NCBI RefSeq assembly: GCF_007565055.1
Contig: NC_044562.1
Span: 54,136,250 to 54,200,249 of the forward strand
Origin: Rhinopithecus roxellana
Taxonomy: Eukaryota; Chordata; Mammalia; Primates; Cercopithecidae
DNA: 64,000 nucleotides
Reading direction: 5' to 3'
The notes under the pieces: model-generated
Databases searched by the model: none
The model's input: only the letters and a program-made list of their open reading frames with translations
What the model was told of the DNA's origin: nothing
Program-made: the position numbers and the translations under genes
Shown: piece after piece, positions 36,157 to 47,574 of the stretch
Position numbering within the stretch: position 1 is the first letter of the stretch
How the letters are laid out: every line of letters starts with the position of its first letter

Positions 36157-36615
36157 AGCAACGTGAATGAACCTGGAGGACATTAGGTTAAGTGAAATAA
36201 ACCAGGTACAGATAGACAAATATGGCATGATTGTACTCATCTGTGGATTCTAAAAAGTTTGATGTCATAGAAGTAGAGAGTAAAATTGTGGTTGCCAGAA
36301 GCTGGGGAAGGTAGGGGAGAGAGTGAAATGAGGAGAGATTGGTTAACGAATAGAAAGCTACACTTAGATAAGAGGAATAAGTTCTGGTGTTCAAGTACAC
36401 AGTAGGGTGATTATGCTTAACAATATTATATTGCATTTTTAAAAACAACCAAAAGAGAGGATTCCGAATGTTCTCATCACAAAGAAATAATTAATGTATG
36501 AAATGATGTATATGCTAAATACCCTGATTTAATCATTACACAATGTATACATCTATCAAAACATCACATGTACCCCATAAATATATACAATTATGTGTCA
36601 ATTAAAAACGATTTA
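35580..36615 (+). mobile_element. Old L1 3' portion
   Basis: Sense L1: 'agacatttctcaaaagaagacatacaaatggcc', 'atgagatatcacctcattcc', 'tagtccagccactatggaaaac', 'gtgtccatcagtggatg', then 3' UTR and an A-rich end near 36615. Broken frames. A 36-T run at 36119-36154 interrupts the ORF2 end. Confidence 0.88.
36119..36154. repeat. Poly-T tract inside the old L1
   Basis: 36 uninterrupted T between 'tgtgtgtg' and 'gcagcaacgtgaatg', replacing the few bases normally present at this point of L1 ORF2. Confidence 0.95.
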
Positions 36616-36619
36616 AAAA

Positions 36620-39134
36620 AAAAAACATAGATATACTGTTAATAACATGCAAGAACTCAAACTCATGTTTCCATGAGCCCTATCTTAGGAATTTCCTGGA
36701 GACCGAGTTTTAGACATACATTCCAATGACTGGAAATACTTCAATATAGAGATTTACAATGAGCCATTTCACAGGTGGAACTTAGATAAAAGCTACATGC
36801 TCTGAAGATCTATATAGAACACAAATGTAAAAAAAGGAGAATTTATATGAAAAATATTAATGTTTTCAAATACTCGTGTTGGTGGTAGTATAGTATTATT
36901 CTGAGAATGTTTTCTTTTATGTGGAATAAAGCAAATGTGTAATTATTATATATTCTATTTTGATTACAATCTTCAGTGTCCTTGATAAACTTGATTCTTA
37001 GTATGAAAAAATGAGATGCAGATGTAAGACAGAACTAACTTCTATTGTTCTGAATTTCAATTGGAAACATTAGTATATACCCACTTTTATATTTTGTCTT
37101 CAAAATAAAGGAAATAATAATATATATTATAAAGTTCTGCCTACTGAATTATCTAGAAATAGTGGAATCCAGTAACAGTAAGCACTCCTAAAGCTCTTTC
37201 TGTGGCACTGAAGAGGCATTACCACTAAAACAAATCAGGTCTTTATAGAGCAATAGCTGATTCCAAGTCTGACAAAGGAAATGTCTAAGATGAGCCTGAA
37301 ACATCCTGACATATATAGCACAGAAGCTAATGAGGACCACCAGAGTCTTTATTGAAAAATTTATGGGACACATTTTAAAAGACTATCACTAGGAGAATCT
37401 GAATATTATTGTATAATTGTAAAGGATTTAAACATATCAAATTTGTTTAAATCTGTGATTTCATAACAACACAAAAAAGTCACATATGGTGAAAGCTGCT
37501 AAAAATTCCACATTTTGAAAGCCTAAAAATAAAAAATTGATATTAATTTTGCTTGCCTCCTCAATACAAAATGGATTATTGAATAATTAAATGGCCGTGG
37601 AAGCAAAAATTCTTTTAATAGAAACAGTTCCACAAACAAATGAGGAAGAATGATAGAATTTGAACACTGCCATTTTGCATTCCCTAAATAGCAAAGGCTG
37701 TAGTCGTTGACCATCAATGATAGCCACACTCACAAAAAGTGATAAACATATTATGTGCTTTCTGGCAAACAGCACACTTTCAGTGAAGGAGTCTTGTCAA
37801 AGACTAATGAAGCCTTGATATCCAACTTCCAATTTACAGGAAATTCAAGGATAAAGGAACATGTTAAACCTCACCATGCAGATGCAATTCATGAAAGAGA
37901 GACTGAAAATGTTTATAGGACAGGTGGCCTGTTTCCTCACCAATAAATTACTAGGAAGGGGGAAAACAAGCAAGGGGAAGAGAAGCTGGGTTAAAAGAGG
38001 TTTAAAGATATCTAAAGACAGAACTAACAATCTGAATTTGAACCACTCTGGTTTTAGACCTGTAAGGAGAAGTAAGGAAAAGACTATCATAGATATCAGG
38101 GCAAAATTTACTTTTGAGGGAAGCAAGTTAGTTACTATTAGGAGGAAGTTGTGAAGTTCTTCCTTCCAAGTAGCTGGGAAGGTTCTGCCTCCTGGGTGAC
38201 TGTTAAAAGGGTATTCAGCTAATAATTATTTAATTGTATATTTGTGAAACATATAGTTTATTTGTTCTGCATCTGTGTCCTAATCAATTTTGAAGAAGTT
38301 AAAAGAATCTTTCTCTTATCGTTCTTGGAAAATGCAAGATTATTTTCAGTATGAGATTTGAGAGTTTCCTGACAACCATCTTTTCCAAAGTGTGTTGTTT
38401 TCTATAGTGTGTTACGAGGTGCCAAGAGAGAAAATCAGGGTTCCTAGTCAAACATAATGAGAAAACGTTGACCTAAATAGTGCTAAACAAGTATTTTTTT
38501 GCAATAGAACTTAATGATGTTTGGCAGAGTCTGCGATTTGTTATTAAAATCTATTTTCTGTTTTCACTGTTGGCACAAGACTGGATCACACATCCCAGTC
38601 TTCTTTGCAGTTAATTGACCATGTTACTGAGTTCTGACAAATGAGAGATAAATGGAAGGTCTTATGTGACACTTCCACTCCTGACGCTAAATCCCACTTG
38701 TCATCCTCCAAGCTCTTTGCTCCCTCCACAGAGCTGGAATAGTGGTAACCAGAATTACTTTGAAAGTCAAGCTTGAAGGCAGCACACCCACTACGGGCTT
38801 GGGCCTCAGAGTGATGCATGTAACAGATTCAAATTGCCCTTTCCACAACTGGAAAACTCACTTTGGACTGTTTTATGGGTGATCAGCAAAAATTACATTG
38901 CATTTGAACCATTATAATTTGGGGCTATGTGTTTTGACAAATTATCTATAACTAGTACACTGTATACGGTGACTCTTGAAGAGTTTCAAACTTTTATGTT
39001 TCAATTTAGCATTTCATGTAACACAATTTGAATTACAGATTTAAGACACATGAATGTGAAATCATTGCAAATTACAAAGCTATTAATTTATTATCTATAC
39101 GCATCACTTGGTCTCCTTGAAAATTTTTCTATTG
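36620..39134. other. Unassigned stretch, mostly AT-rich
   Basis: No supported gene. 38575-38880 ('cttctttgcagttaattgaccatgttactgag...ttggactg') has the look of an old interspersed repeat (MER type) that I cannot name. The rest shows nothing. Confidence 0.4.
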
Positions 39135-39440
39135 AGATTTACACTCATGGCCGGGCGCGGTGGCTGAAGCCTGTAATCCCAGCACTTTGGGAGGCAAAGA
39201 CAGGCGGATCACGAGGTCAGGAGATCGAGACCATCCTGGTTAACATGGTGAAACCCTATCTCTACTAAAAAAAAAAAAAAAAATACAAAAAACTAGCCGG
39301 GCAAGGTGGCGGGCGTCTGTAGTCCCAGCTACTCAGGAGGCTGAGGCAGGAGAATGGCGTAAACCCGGGAGGCGGAGCTTGCAGTGAGCTGAGATCCGGC
39401 CACTGTACTCCAGCCTGGGCGACAGAGCAAGACTCCGTCT

Positions 39441-39474
<34 letters not shown>

Positions 39475-39485
39475 TTTACACTCAT
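39135..39485 (+). repeat. Young AluYR-type Alu with target duplication
   Basis: Sense Alu 39149-39471: 'ggccgggcgcggtggctgaagcctgtaatccc', an internal A-run (39269-39286), and a 30-A tail (39442-39472). The target duplication 'agatttacactcat' at 39135-39148 and 39472-39485 is perfect. It lies only about 55 bases before the full-length L1. Confidence 0.96.
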
Positions 39486-39551
39486 TTTAAACAAATAGTT
39501 TTTGAAAATACATTAAATGCAAGACACAACACCAATGAATAAAACATTATC

Positions 39552-40573
39552 AAGATGGCCGAATAGGAACAGCTCCAGTCTCCAACTCCCAGCGTGAGCG
39601 ACACAGAAGACCGGTGATTTCTGCATTTTCAACTGAGGGACTGGGGTCATCTCACTAGGGAGTGCCGGACAATCGGTGCTGGTCAGCTGCTGCAGCCTGA
39701 CCAGCGAGAGCTGAAGCAGGGCGAGGCATCGCCTCACGTGGAAGTGCAAGGGGGAAGGGAATCCGTTTTCCTAGCCAGGAGAACTGAGACACACAAAACC
39801 TGGAAAATCGGGTAACTCCCAACCCAATACTGCGCTTTAAGCAAACAGGCAAACCAGGAGAATATATCCCACACCTGGCTGGGAGGGTCCCACGCCCAGG
39901 GAGCCTCCCTCACTGCTAACACAGCAGTCTGCCGTGATCTATCGGCAACGCAGCAGCGAGGCTGGGGGAGGGGCGCCCGCCATTGCTGAGGCTTAAGTAG
40001 GTAAACAAAGCTGCTGGGAAGCTCGAATTGGGTGGAGCTCACAGCAGCTCAAGGAAGCCTGCCTGTCTCTGTAGACTCCACCTCTGGGGACAGCACACAG
40101 CTGAAGACCAACAGGGGAAGCAGCGGGGGCCGGTGCAGACGCGAACGACTCTGTCTGACAGCTTTCGGGAGAGCTGTGGATCTCCCAACTCGGAGGTTGA
40201 GATCTGAGAATGGACAGACTGCCTGCTCAGGTGGGTCCCTGACCCCTGAGTAGCCTAGCTGGGAGAAATCCCCCACTAGGGGCAGTCTGACACCCCACAC
40301 CTCACAGGGTGGAGTACACCCCTGAGAGGAAACTTCCAAAGGAAGAATCAGACAGGTACACTCGCTGTTCAGCAATATTCTATCTTCGGCAACCTCTGCT
40401 GCTGATACCCAGGCAAACAGGGTCTGGAGCGGACCCCAAGCAATCTCCAACAGACCAACAGACAGTCCTTCTGACTGTCAGAAGGAAAACTATCAAACAG
40501 GAAGGACACCTATACCAAAACCCCATCAGTACGTCACCATCATCAAAGACCAGAGACAGATAAAACCACAAAG
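39552..40573 (+). promoter_or_regulatory. L1 5' UTR with internal promoter
   Basis: Complete L1 5' UTR, beginning at the conserved 'aagatggccg', the YY1-type site that sets start position in primate L1. It is GC-rich compared with its flanks and holds an antisense ORF at the ORF0 position. L1 5' UTRs drive sense transcription and, in primates, an antisense promoter; activity here is inferred from family knowledge only. Confidence 0.8.
39734..40042 (-). CDS. L1 antisense ORF0-position reading frame
   Basis: A 102-codon antisense ORF in the L1 5' UTR. It starts MSSTQFELPSSFVYLLKP at 40042, about 490 bases into the element and pointing out of it, where the primate L1 ORF0 start lies. ORF0 is known in hominoids as a short (about 70-residue) protein that can splice into neighbouring exons. 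This frame is longer than that and not interrupted. Proline-, leucine- and serine-rich with no recognisable domain. Whether it is translated cannot be told from sequence; a chance open frame in GC-rich DNA is possible. Confidence 0.45.
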   Translation of the reverse strand: MSSTQFELPSSFVYLLKPQQWRAPLPQPRCCVADRSRQTAVLAVREAPWAWDPPSQVWDIFSWFACLLKAQYWVGSYPIFQVLCVSVLLARKTDSLPPCTST

Positions 40574-41590
40574 ATGGGGAAGAAGCAGGGCAGAAAAGCT
40601 GGAAATTCAAAAAATAAGAGCACATCTCCCCCTGCAAAGGAGCGCAGCCCATCGCCAGCAACGGATCAAAGCTGGTCAGAGAATGACTTGGACGAGAGGA
40701 GAGAAGAAGGCTTCAGTCCATCAAACTTATCAGAGCTAAAGGAGGAATTACGTACCCAGCGCAAAGAAACTAAAAATCTTGAAAAAAGAGTGGAAGAATT
40801 GACAGCTAGAATAATTAATGCAGAGAAGATCATAAACGAAATGACAGAGATGAAAACTATGACACGAGAAATACGTGACAAATGCACAAGCTTCAGTAAC
40901 CGACTCGATCAACTGGAAGAAAGAGTATCAGCGATTGAAGATCAAATGAATGAAATGAAGCGAGAAGAGAAACCAAAAGAAAAAAGAAGAAAAAGAAATG
41001 AACAAAGCCTGCAAGAAGTATGGGATTATGTAAAAAGACCAAATCTATGTCTGATTGGGGTGCCTGAAAGTGAGGGGGAAAATGGAACCAAGTTGGAAAA
41101 CACTCTTCAGGATATCATCCAGGAGAACTTCCCCAACCTAGTAGGGCAGGCCAACATTCAAATTCAGGAAATACAGAGAACACCACAAAGATACTCCTCG
41201 AGAAGAGCAACTCCAAGACACATAATTGCCAGATTCACCAAAGTTGAAATGAAGGAAAAAATCTTAAGGGCAGCCAGAGAGAAAGGTCGGGTTACCCACA
41301 AAGGGAAGCCCATCAGACTAACAGCAGATCTCTCGGCAGAAACTCTACAAGCCATAAGAGAGTGGGGGCCAATATTCAACGTTCTTAAAGAAAAGAATTT
41401 TCAACCCAGAATTTCATATCCAGCCAAACTAAGTTTCATAAGTGAAGGAGAAATAAAATCCTTTACAGATAAGCAAATGCTTAGAGATTTTGTCACCACC
41501 AGGCCTGCCTTACAAGAGACCCTGAAGGAAGCCCTAAACATGGAAAGGAACAACCGGTACCAGCCATCGCAAAAACATGTCAAAATGTAA
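40574..41590 (+). CDS. L1 ORF1 protein, intact (338 aa)
   Basis: Trimeric RNA-binding chaperone that coats L1 RNA in the cytoplasmic particle and is needed for retrotransposition. Length 338 aa, the family norm. Layout: basic Ser/Pro-rich N-terminus (1-50), heptad coiled coil (about 50-150, 'LEKRVEEL', 'RLDQLEERV'), RRM (about 157-252, 'LCLIGVPESEGENG', 'IIARFTKVEMKEK'), and C-terminal domain (about 253-323, 'LSAETLQAIREWGPIF', 'RISYPAKLSF'), ending QKHVKM. The second half is near-identical to human L1 ORF1p as I know it, while the coiled coil is very different, the usual pattern of lineage-specific coiled-coil replacement. Start chosen at MGKKQ, the conserved L1 start. ORF2 follows after 63 bases. 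Confidence 0.95.
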   Translation: MGKKQGRKAGNSKNKSTSPPAKERSPSPATDQSWSENDLDERREEGFSPSNLSELKEELRTQRKETKNLEKRVEELTARIINAEKIINEMTEMKTMTREIRDKCTSFSNRLDQLEERVSAIEDQMNEMKREEKPKEKRRKRNEQSLQEVWDYVKRPNLCLIGVPESEGENGTKLENTLQDIIQENFPNLVGQANIQIQEIQRTPQRYSSRRATPRHIIARFTKVEMKEKILRAAREKGRVTHKGKPIRLTADLSAETLQAIREWGPIFNVLKEKNFQPRISYPAKLSFISEGEIKSFTDKQMLRDFVTTRPALQETLKEALNMERNNRYQPSQKHVKM

Positions 41591-41653
41591 AGACCATCGA
41601 GGCTAGGAAGAAACTGCATCAACTAACGAGCAAAATAACCAGGTAATATCATA

Positions 41654-44600
41654 ATGGCAGAATCAAGTTCACACATAACAATATTAACCTTAAATGTAAA
41701 TGGACTAAATGCTCCAATTAAAAGACACAGACTGGCAAACTGGATAAAGAGTCAAGACGCATCAGTCTGCTATATTCAGGAGACCCATCTCACATGCAGA
41801 GACATACATAGGCTCAAAATAAAGGGATGGAGGAAGATCTACCAAGCAAATGGAGAACAAAAAAAAGCAGGGTTTGCAATCCTTGTCTCTGATAAAACAG
41901 ACTTTAAACCATCAAAGATCAAAAGAGACAAAGAAGGCCATGACATAATGGTAAAGGGATCAATTCAACAGGAAGAGCTAACTCTCCTAAATATATATGC
42001 ACCCAATACAGGAGCACCCAGATTCATAAAGCAAGTCCTTAGAGACTTACAAAGAGACTTAGACTCCCATACAATAATAATGGGAGACTTCAACACTCCG
42101 CTGTCAACATTAGACAGATCAACGAGACAGAAAGTTAACAAGGATATCCAGGAATTGAACTCATCTCTGCACCAAGCAGACCTAATAGACATCTATAGAA
42201 CTCTCCACCCCAAATCAACAGAATATACATTCTTCTCAGCACCACATCTCACTTATTCCAAAATTGACCACATAATTGGAAGTAAAGCACTCCTCAGCAA
42301 ATGTAAAAGAACAGAAATTATAACAAACTATCTCTCAGACCACAGTCCAATCAAACTAGAACTCAGGACTAAGAAACTCAATCAAAACCGCTCAACTACA
42401 TGGAAACTGAACAACCTGCTCCTGAATGACTACTGGGTACATAACGAAATGAAAGCGGAAATAAAGATGTTCTTTGAAACCAATGAGAACAAAGATACAA
42501 CATACCAGAATCTCTGGGACACATTTAAAGCAGTGTGTAGAGGGAAATTTATAGCACTAAATGCCCACAAGAGAAAGCAGGAAAGATCTCAAATTGACAC
42601 TCTAACATCACAATTAAAAGAACTAGAGAGGCAAGAGCAAACAGATTAAAAAGCTAGCAGAAGGCAAGAAATAACTAAGATCAGAGCCGAACTGAAGGAG
42701 ATAGAGACACAAAAAACCCTCCAAAAAATCAATGAATCCAGGAGTTGGTTTTTTGAAAAGATCAACAAAATTGACAGACCGCTAGCAAGGCTAATAAAGA
42801 AGAAAAGAGAGAGGAATCAAATAGATGCAATAAAAAATGATAAAGGGGATATCACCACTGACCCCACAGAAATACAAACTACCATCAGAGAATACTATAA
42901 ACGCCTCTACGCAAATCAACTAGAAAATCTAGAAGAAATGGATAACTTCCTGGACACCTACACTCTCCCAAAGCTAAACCAGGAAGAAGTTGAATCCCTG
43001 AATAGACCAATAGCAGGCTCTGAAATTGAGGCAACAATTAATAGCCTACCCTGGACTTTTTTTGTCCAGGACCAGATGGATTCACAGCTGAATTCTACCA
43101 GAGGTACAAGGAGGAGCTGGTACCATTCCTTCTGAAACTATTCCAATCAATAGAAAAAGAGGGAATCCTCCCTAACTCATTTTATGAGGCCAACATCATG
43201 CTGATACCAAAGCCTGGCAGAGACACAACAAAAAAAGAGAATTTTAGACCAATATCCCTGATGAACATGAATGCAAAAATTCTCAATAAAATACTGGCAA
43301 ACCGGATTCAGCAGCACATCAAAAAGCTTATCCACCATGATCAAATAGGCTTCATCCCTGGGATGCAAGGCTGGTTCAACATTCACAATTCAATAAATGT
43401 AATCCAGCATATAAACAGAACCAAAGACAAGAACCACATGATTGTCTCAATAGATGCAGAAAAGGCTTTTGACAAAATTCAACAGCCCTTCATGCTAAAA
43501 ACGCTCAATAAATTCGGTATTGATGGAACGTACCTCAAAATAATAAGAGCTATTTATGACAAACTCACAGCTAATATCATACTGAATAGGCAAAAACTGG
43601 AAAAATTCCCTTTGAAAACTGGCACAAGACAGGGATGCCCTCTCTCACCACTCCTATTCAACATAGTGTTGGAAATTCTGTCTAGGGCAATCAGGCAAGA
43701 GAAAGAAATAAAGGGTATCCAGTTAGGAAAAGAAGAAGTCAAATTGTCCCTGTTTGCAGATGACATGATTGTATATTTAGAAAACCCCATCGTCTCAGCC
43801 CAAAATCTCCTTAAGCTGATAAGCAACTTCAGCAAAGTCTCAGGATACAAAATTAATGTGCAAAAATCACAAGCATTCTTATACACCAGTAACAGACAAG
43901 CAGAGAGCCAAATCAGGAATGAACTCCCATTCACAATTGCTTCAAAGAGAATAAAATACCTAGGAATCCAGCTTACAAGGGATGTAAAGGACCTCTTCAA
44001 GGAGAACTACAAACCGCTGCTCAGTGAAATCAAAGAGGACACAAACAAATGGAAGAACATACCATGCTCATGGATAGGAAGAATCAATATCGTGAAAATG
44101 GCCATACTCCCCAAGGTTATTTATAGATTCAATGCCATCCACATCAAGCTACCAATGAGTTTCTTCACAGAATTGGAAAAAAACTGCTTTAAAGTTCATA
44201 TGGAACCAAAAAAGAGCCTGCATTGCCAAGACAATCCTAAGTCAAAAGGACAAAGCTGGAGGCATCACGCTACCTGACTTCAAACTATACTACAAGGCTA
44301 CAGTAACCAAAACAGCATGGTACTGGTACCAAAACATAGATATAGACCAATGGAACAGAACAGAGTCCTCAGAAATAATACCGCACATCTACAGCCATCT
44401 GATCTTTGACAAACCTGAGAGAAACAAGAAATGGGGAAAGGATTCCCTATTTAATAAATGGTGCTGGGAAAATTGGCTAGCCATAAGTAGAAAGCTGAAA
44501 CTGGATCCTTTCCTTACCCCTTATACGAAGATTAATTCAAGATGGATTAGAGACTTAAATGTTAGACCTAATACCATAAAAACCCTAGAAGAAAATGTAG

Positions 44601-45484
44601 GTAGTACCATTCAGGACATAGGCATGGGCAAGGACTTCATGTCTGAAACACCAAAAGCAACGACAGCAAAAGCAAAAATTGACAAATGGGATCTAATTAA
44701 ACTAAAGAGCTTTTGCACAGCAAAAGAAACTACCATCAGAGTGAACAGGCAACCTACAGAATGGGAGAAAATTTTTGCAACCTACTCATCTGACAAAGGG
44801 CTAATATCTAGAATCTACAAAGAACTCAAACATATATATGAGAAAAAAACAAACAACCCCATCAAAAAGTGGGCGAAGAATATGAACAGACATTTCTCAA
44901 AAGAAGATATTCATACAGCCAACAGACACATGAAAAAATGCTCATCATCACTCGCCATCAGAGAAATGCAAATCAAAACCACAATGAGATACCATCTCAC
45001 ACCAGTTAGAATGGCAATCATTAAGAAGTCAGGAAATAACAGGTGTTGGAGAGGATGTGGAGAAATAGGAACACTTTTACACTGTTGGTGGGATTGTAAA
45101 CTAGTTCAACCATTATGGAAAACAGTATGGCAATTCCTCAAGGATCTAGAGCTAGATGTACCATATGACCCAGCCATCCCACTACTGGGTATATACCCAA
45201 AGGATTATAAATCATTCTACTACAAAGGCACATGCACACGTATGTTTATTGCGGCACTATTCACAATAGCAAAGACTTGGAATCTACCCAAATGTCCATC
45301 AGTGACAGACTGGATTAAGAAAATGTGGCACATATACACCATGGAATACTATGCAGCCATTAAAAAGGATGAGTTTGCGTCCTTTGTAGGGACATGGATG
45401 CAGCTGGAAACCATCATTCTTAGCAAACTATCACAAGAACAGAAAACCAAACACCGCATGTTCTCACTCATAGGTGGGAACTGA
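41654..45484 (+). pseudogene. L1 ORF2, inactivated by a stop, a hairpin rearrangement and frameshifts
   Basis: ORF2p supplies endonuclease and reverse transcriptase. The endonuclease domain is intact in the first 331 codons (41654-42646: 'ITILTLNVNGLNAP', 'IQETHL', 'MGDFNTPLS', 'SDHSPI'). A TAA at 42647-42649 ends it. Further damage: the T7 hairpin at 43050-43070, a one-base gain in the A-run 44177-44183 (seven A where the copy at 29500 has six), and at least one change back before 44624. RT with FADDMIVY (about 43758) lies in the frame 43198-44277, and the C-terminal part reopens 44624-45484. It could yield a free endonuclease-domain peptide but no working ORF2p. Confidence 0.95.
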
Positions 45485-45705
45485 ACAATGAGATCACTTG
45501 GACTCGGGAAGGGGAACATCACGCACTGGGGCCTGTTATGGGGAGGGGGGAGGAGGGAGGGATTGCATTGGGGAGTTATACATGATATAAATGATGAATT
45601 GATGGGTGCTGACGAGTTGATGGGTGCAGCACACCAACATGGCATAAGTATACATATGTAACAAACCTGCACGTTATGCACATGTACCCTAGAACTTAAA
45701 GTATA

Positions 45706-45756
<51 letters not shown>

Positions 45757-45762
45757 ATTATC

Positions 45763-47235
45763 TAAGGAAGAATTTTTCTTTTTATAGTCTGGATTTTCAA
45801 GAGATCATACCTTGTCTCCCCAAGACTTACAATTACGCTTTAAAGGAACATACTAGGGATTTAAAAGGAAATGGAGGTATTTTACCCTCCATACAAAATG
45901 AAAGAACTTACTAATGTTGCCTCTGAGAAAGTTAATTTACTAATTTTTTATACGTGTTGAAAGGTAAGGTGGCAGTTGGGTGAGGTTAGTCTTAGTCATC
46001 CACATAAGTGTTTTTTTGTTTGTTTGTTTTTCAAACTTCAAGCCATTACATATTATTGGGTTGTGAAAACAATATTAGTAACTAATACTTCTGTAGTGTT
46101 TACTATATGTCAGTCACCATTCTAAGTTCTTTAACTCATTTCATCCTTATAACTGCCTTATAAGGTAAATATATTATTATTCCCATTTTACTGATGTCAA
46201 AGAGAAGTTAAGCAATTTAATCAAGATTACACAGTTAGAGGCAGAGCCAAGATTCCAACCCTATCAATCTTGTGAGTCCATGTTTTTAATTATGCCATCT
46301 TGGTTCTCAATTTAGTGGGTAAAAGCCAGCAATATTAAAACTGATAGGGCACAGCATAGTAAACATCTGTCATACACTCAGGGTAAAAATTATTTAAAAA
46401 TATATATATATATTCATAATATCTATAGGTAAACAATGATTTGTGTGTTTTTTGTGATATAAAACATATTTTTATAGTAGACCATGGTCGAAAATGATTA
46501 AAGGCCACTAAGGTAATGATAAATTCTTGTCAAAAGAATTTTTCCATGACATAGACTGTCATGATCATTATTGCAAAACTGTGTTTTCATTATAAAGATT
46601 TGCTTGTCCATTTTTTGTGCTTTTTGCTATAAGCTATAACTTTTAAAAAGAAGTGGATGTTCACTCTATTTTTCTCTCTAGAATATTTCTGCATAAGAAG
46701 AAACAATTTTCTTCTTTAAATGCCAGAATTAATTTCAGAACCATACAATTATCAAATTAAGTTTGTACCTAGAAAACTCACATTTGCTTTCAAATATATG
46801 ACATCTAAAGCAACAAATGTGATTCTTAAATGTAAACTTGTCAGACAAATTAATTTCTTAGGCATATCTCTTCCCATAGAAATGGGTATGTAGTTAGGTT
46901 GGTGTCTGCAGCCTATCTAGATAAATTAGACTTAACTAGAGAAGAAGCAAAAGCTAGTGTCTGAGTCAACTCTTCATGTGTTTAGAATATTCTGTTTCAC
47001 AGGGTTCTTTGTGACCGAATGTGAAGGAGGATTAAAACTCAAAAACTGTTGTTCACTATGGGCTAACACATATCAATATTGACCATGAGGTAGAAGAAAG
47101 TAGAACTGAAGGGGGTACTCCAGCAGTCCAGGTGCAGAAAGCATTCCAGTAACTATACTTCAACTCCCCCCTTCTCATGCCCTGGGGCTTTTTTACCTTA
47201 GCCATGCCTTCCATGGATACTCTCAATACTAGAAA
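45763..47235. other. Unassigned stretch with one MIR
   Basis: AT-rich non-coding DNA apart from the MIR listed separately. (TA)n-like 46400-46412. Confidence 0.45.
46080..46300 (+). repeat. MIR SINE
   Basis: 'tagtgtttactatatgtcagtcaccattctaagttctttaactcatttcatccttataactgcc', then 'ttattcccattttactgatgtcaaagagaagttaagcaattt' and 'acagttagaggcagagccaagattccaaccc': textbook MIR order, well preserved. Confidence 0.92.
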
Positions 47236-47465
47236 AGTCATTCTTCAAGTGTGGTCCCAGGACCAGCAGCATCAACATCACCTGGCAACTTGTTAGAAAT
47301 ACAAAGTATTGGGTCCCATCCCATTCTAGATCCACTAAATCAAAAACCCTGGGGTAAAAAAAGACAAAAGAAAAATCTACTTCAGGGTTTGCATGCAGCA
47401 ATCTTGTTTTAATGAGTCCTCTAAGTGGTTCTAATGCATGCCCTAGTTTGAAAACCAATGCCCTC
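47236..47465 (-). mobile_element. MER5A-type hAT-Charlie non-autonomous DNA transposon
   Basis: Antisense: 'ttcaagtgtggtcccaggaccagcagcatcaacatcacctggcaacttgttagaaatac', later 'aatgagtcctctaagtggttctaatgcatgc' and 'tagtttgaaaacca'. MER5A is a mammal-wide non-autonomous element. Confidence 0.88.
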
Positions 47466-47574
47466 AAACCACTGTCTCTGAACTTTATGTGCACAATAAC
47501 TAACTGATATCCCCATCCCCAGCACCCTCCTCTAATCTTCCCCATCTCTGTTAACGGCAACTCCAACAATCTAG

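Larger units (their letters stand above)
39541..45762 (+). mobile_element. Full-length L1 (Old World monkey L1PA lineage) with intact ORF1
   Basis: Body 39552-45751, about 6.2 kb: 5' UTR starting 'aagatggccgaataggaacagctcc', ORF1 40574-41590, ORF2 remains 41654-45484, 3' UTR, polyadenylation signal 'aataaa' and an A-tail of about 47. The target duplication 'aaaacattatc' (39541-39551 and 45752-45762) is perfect. Full length, perfect duplication and long tail make it the youngest large element in the window. ORF2 is dead, so it is not autonomous. Confidence 0.97.

Noticed and set aside
36620..39134. Possible upstream THSD7B exons
   Set aside because: No frame with the WxxW/CxxC pattern plus AG/GT in phase was seen; earlier exons are probably beyond 64 kb or too short for me to spot.
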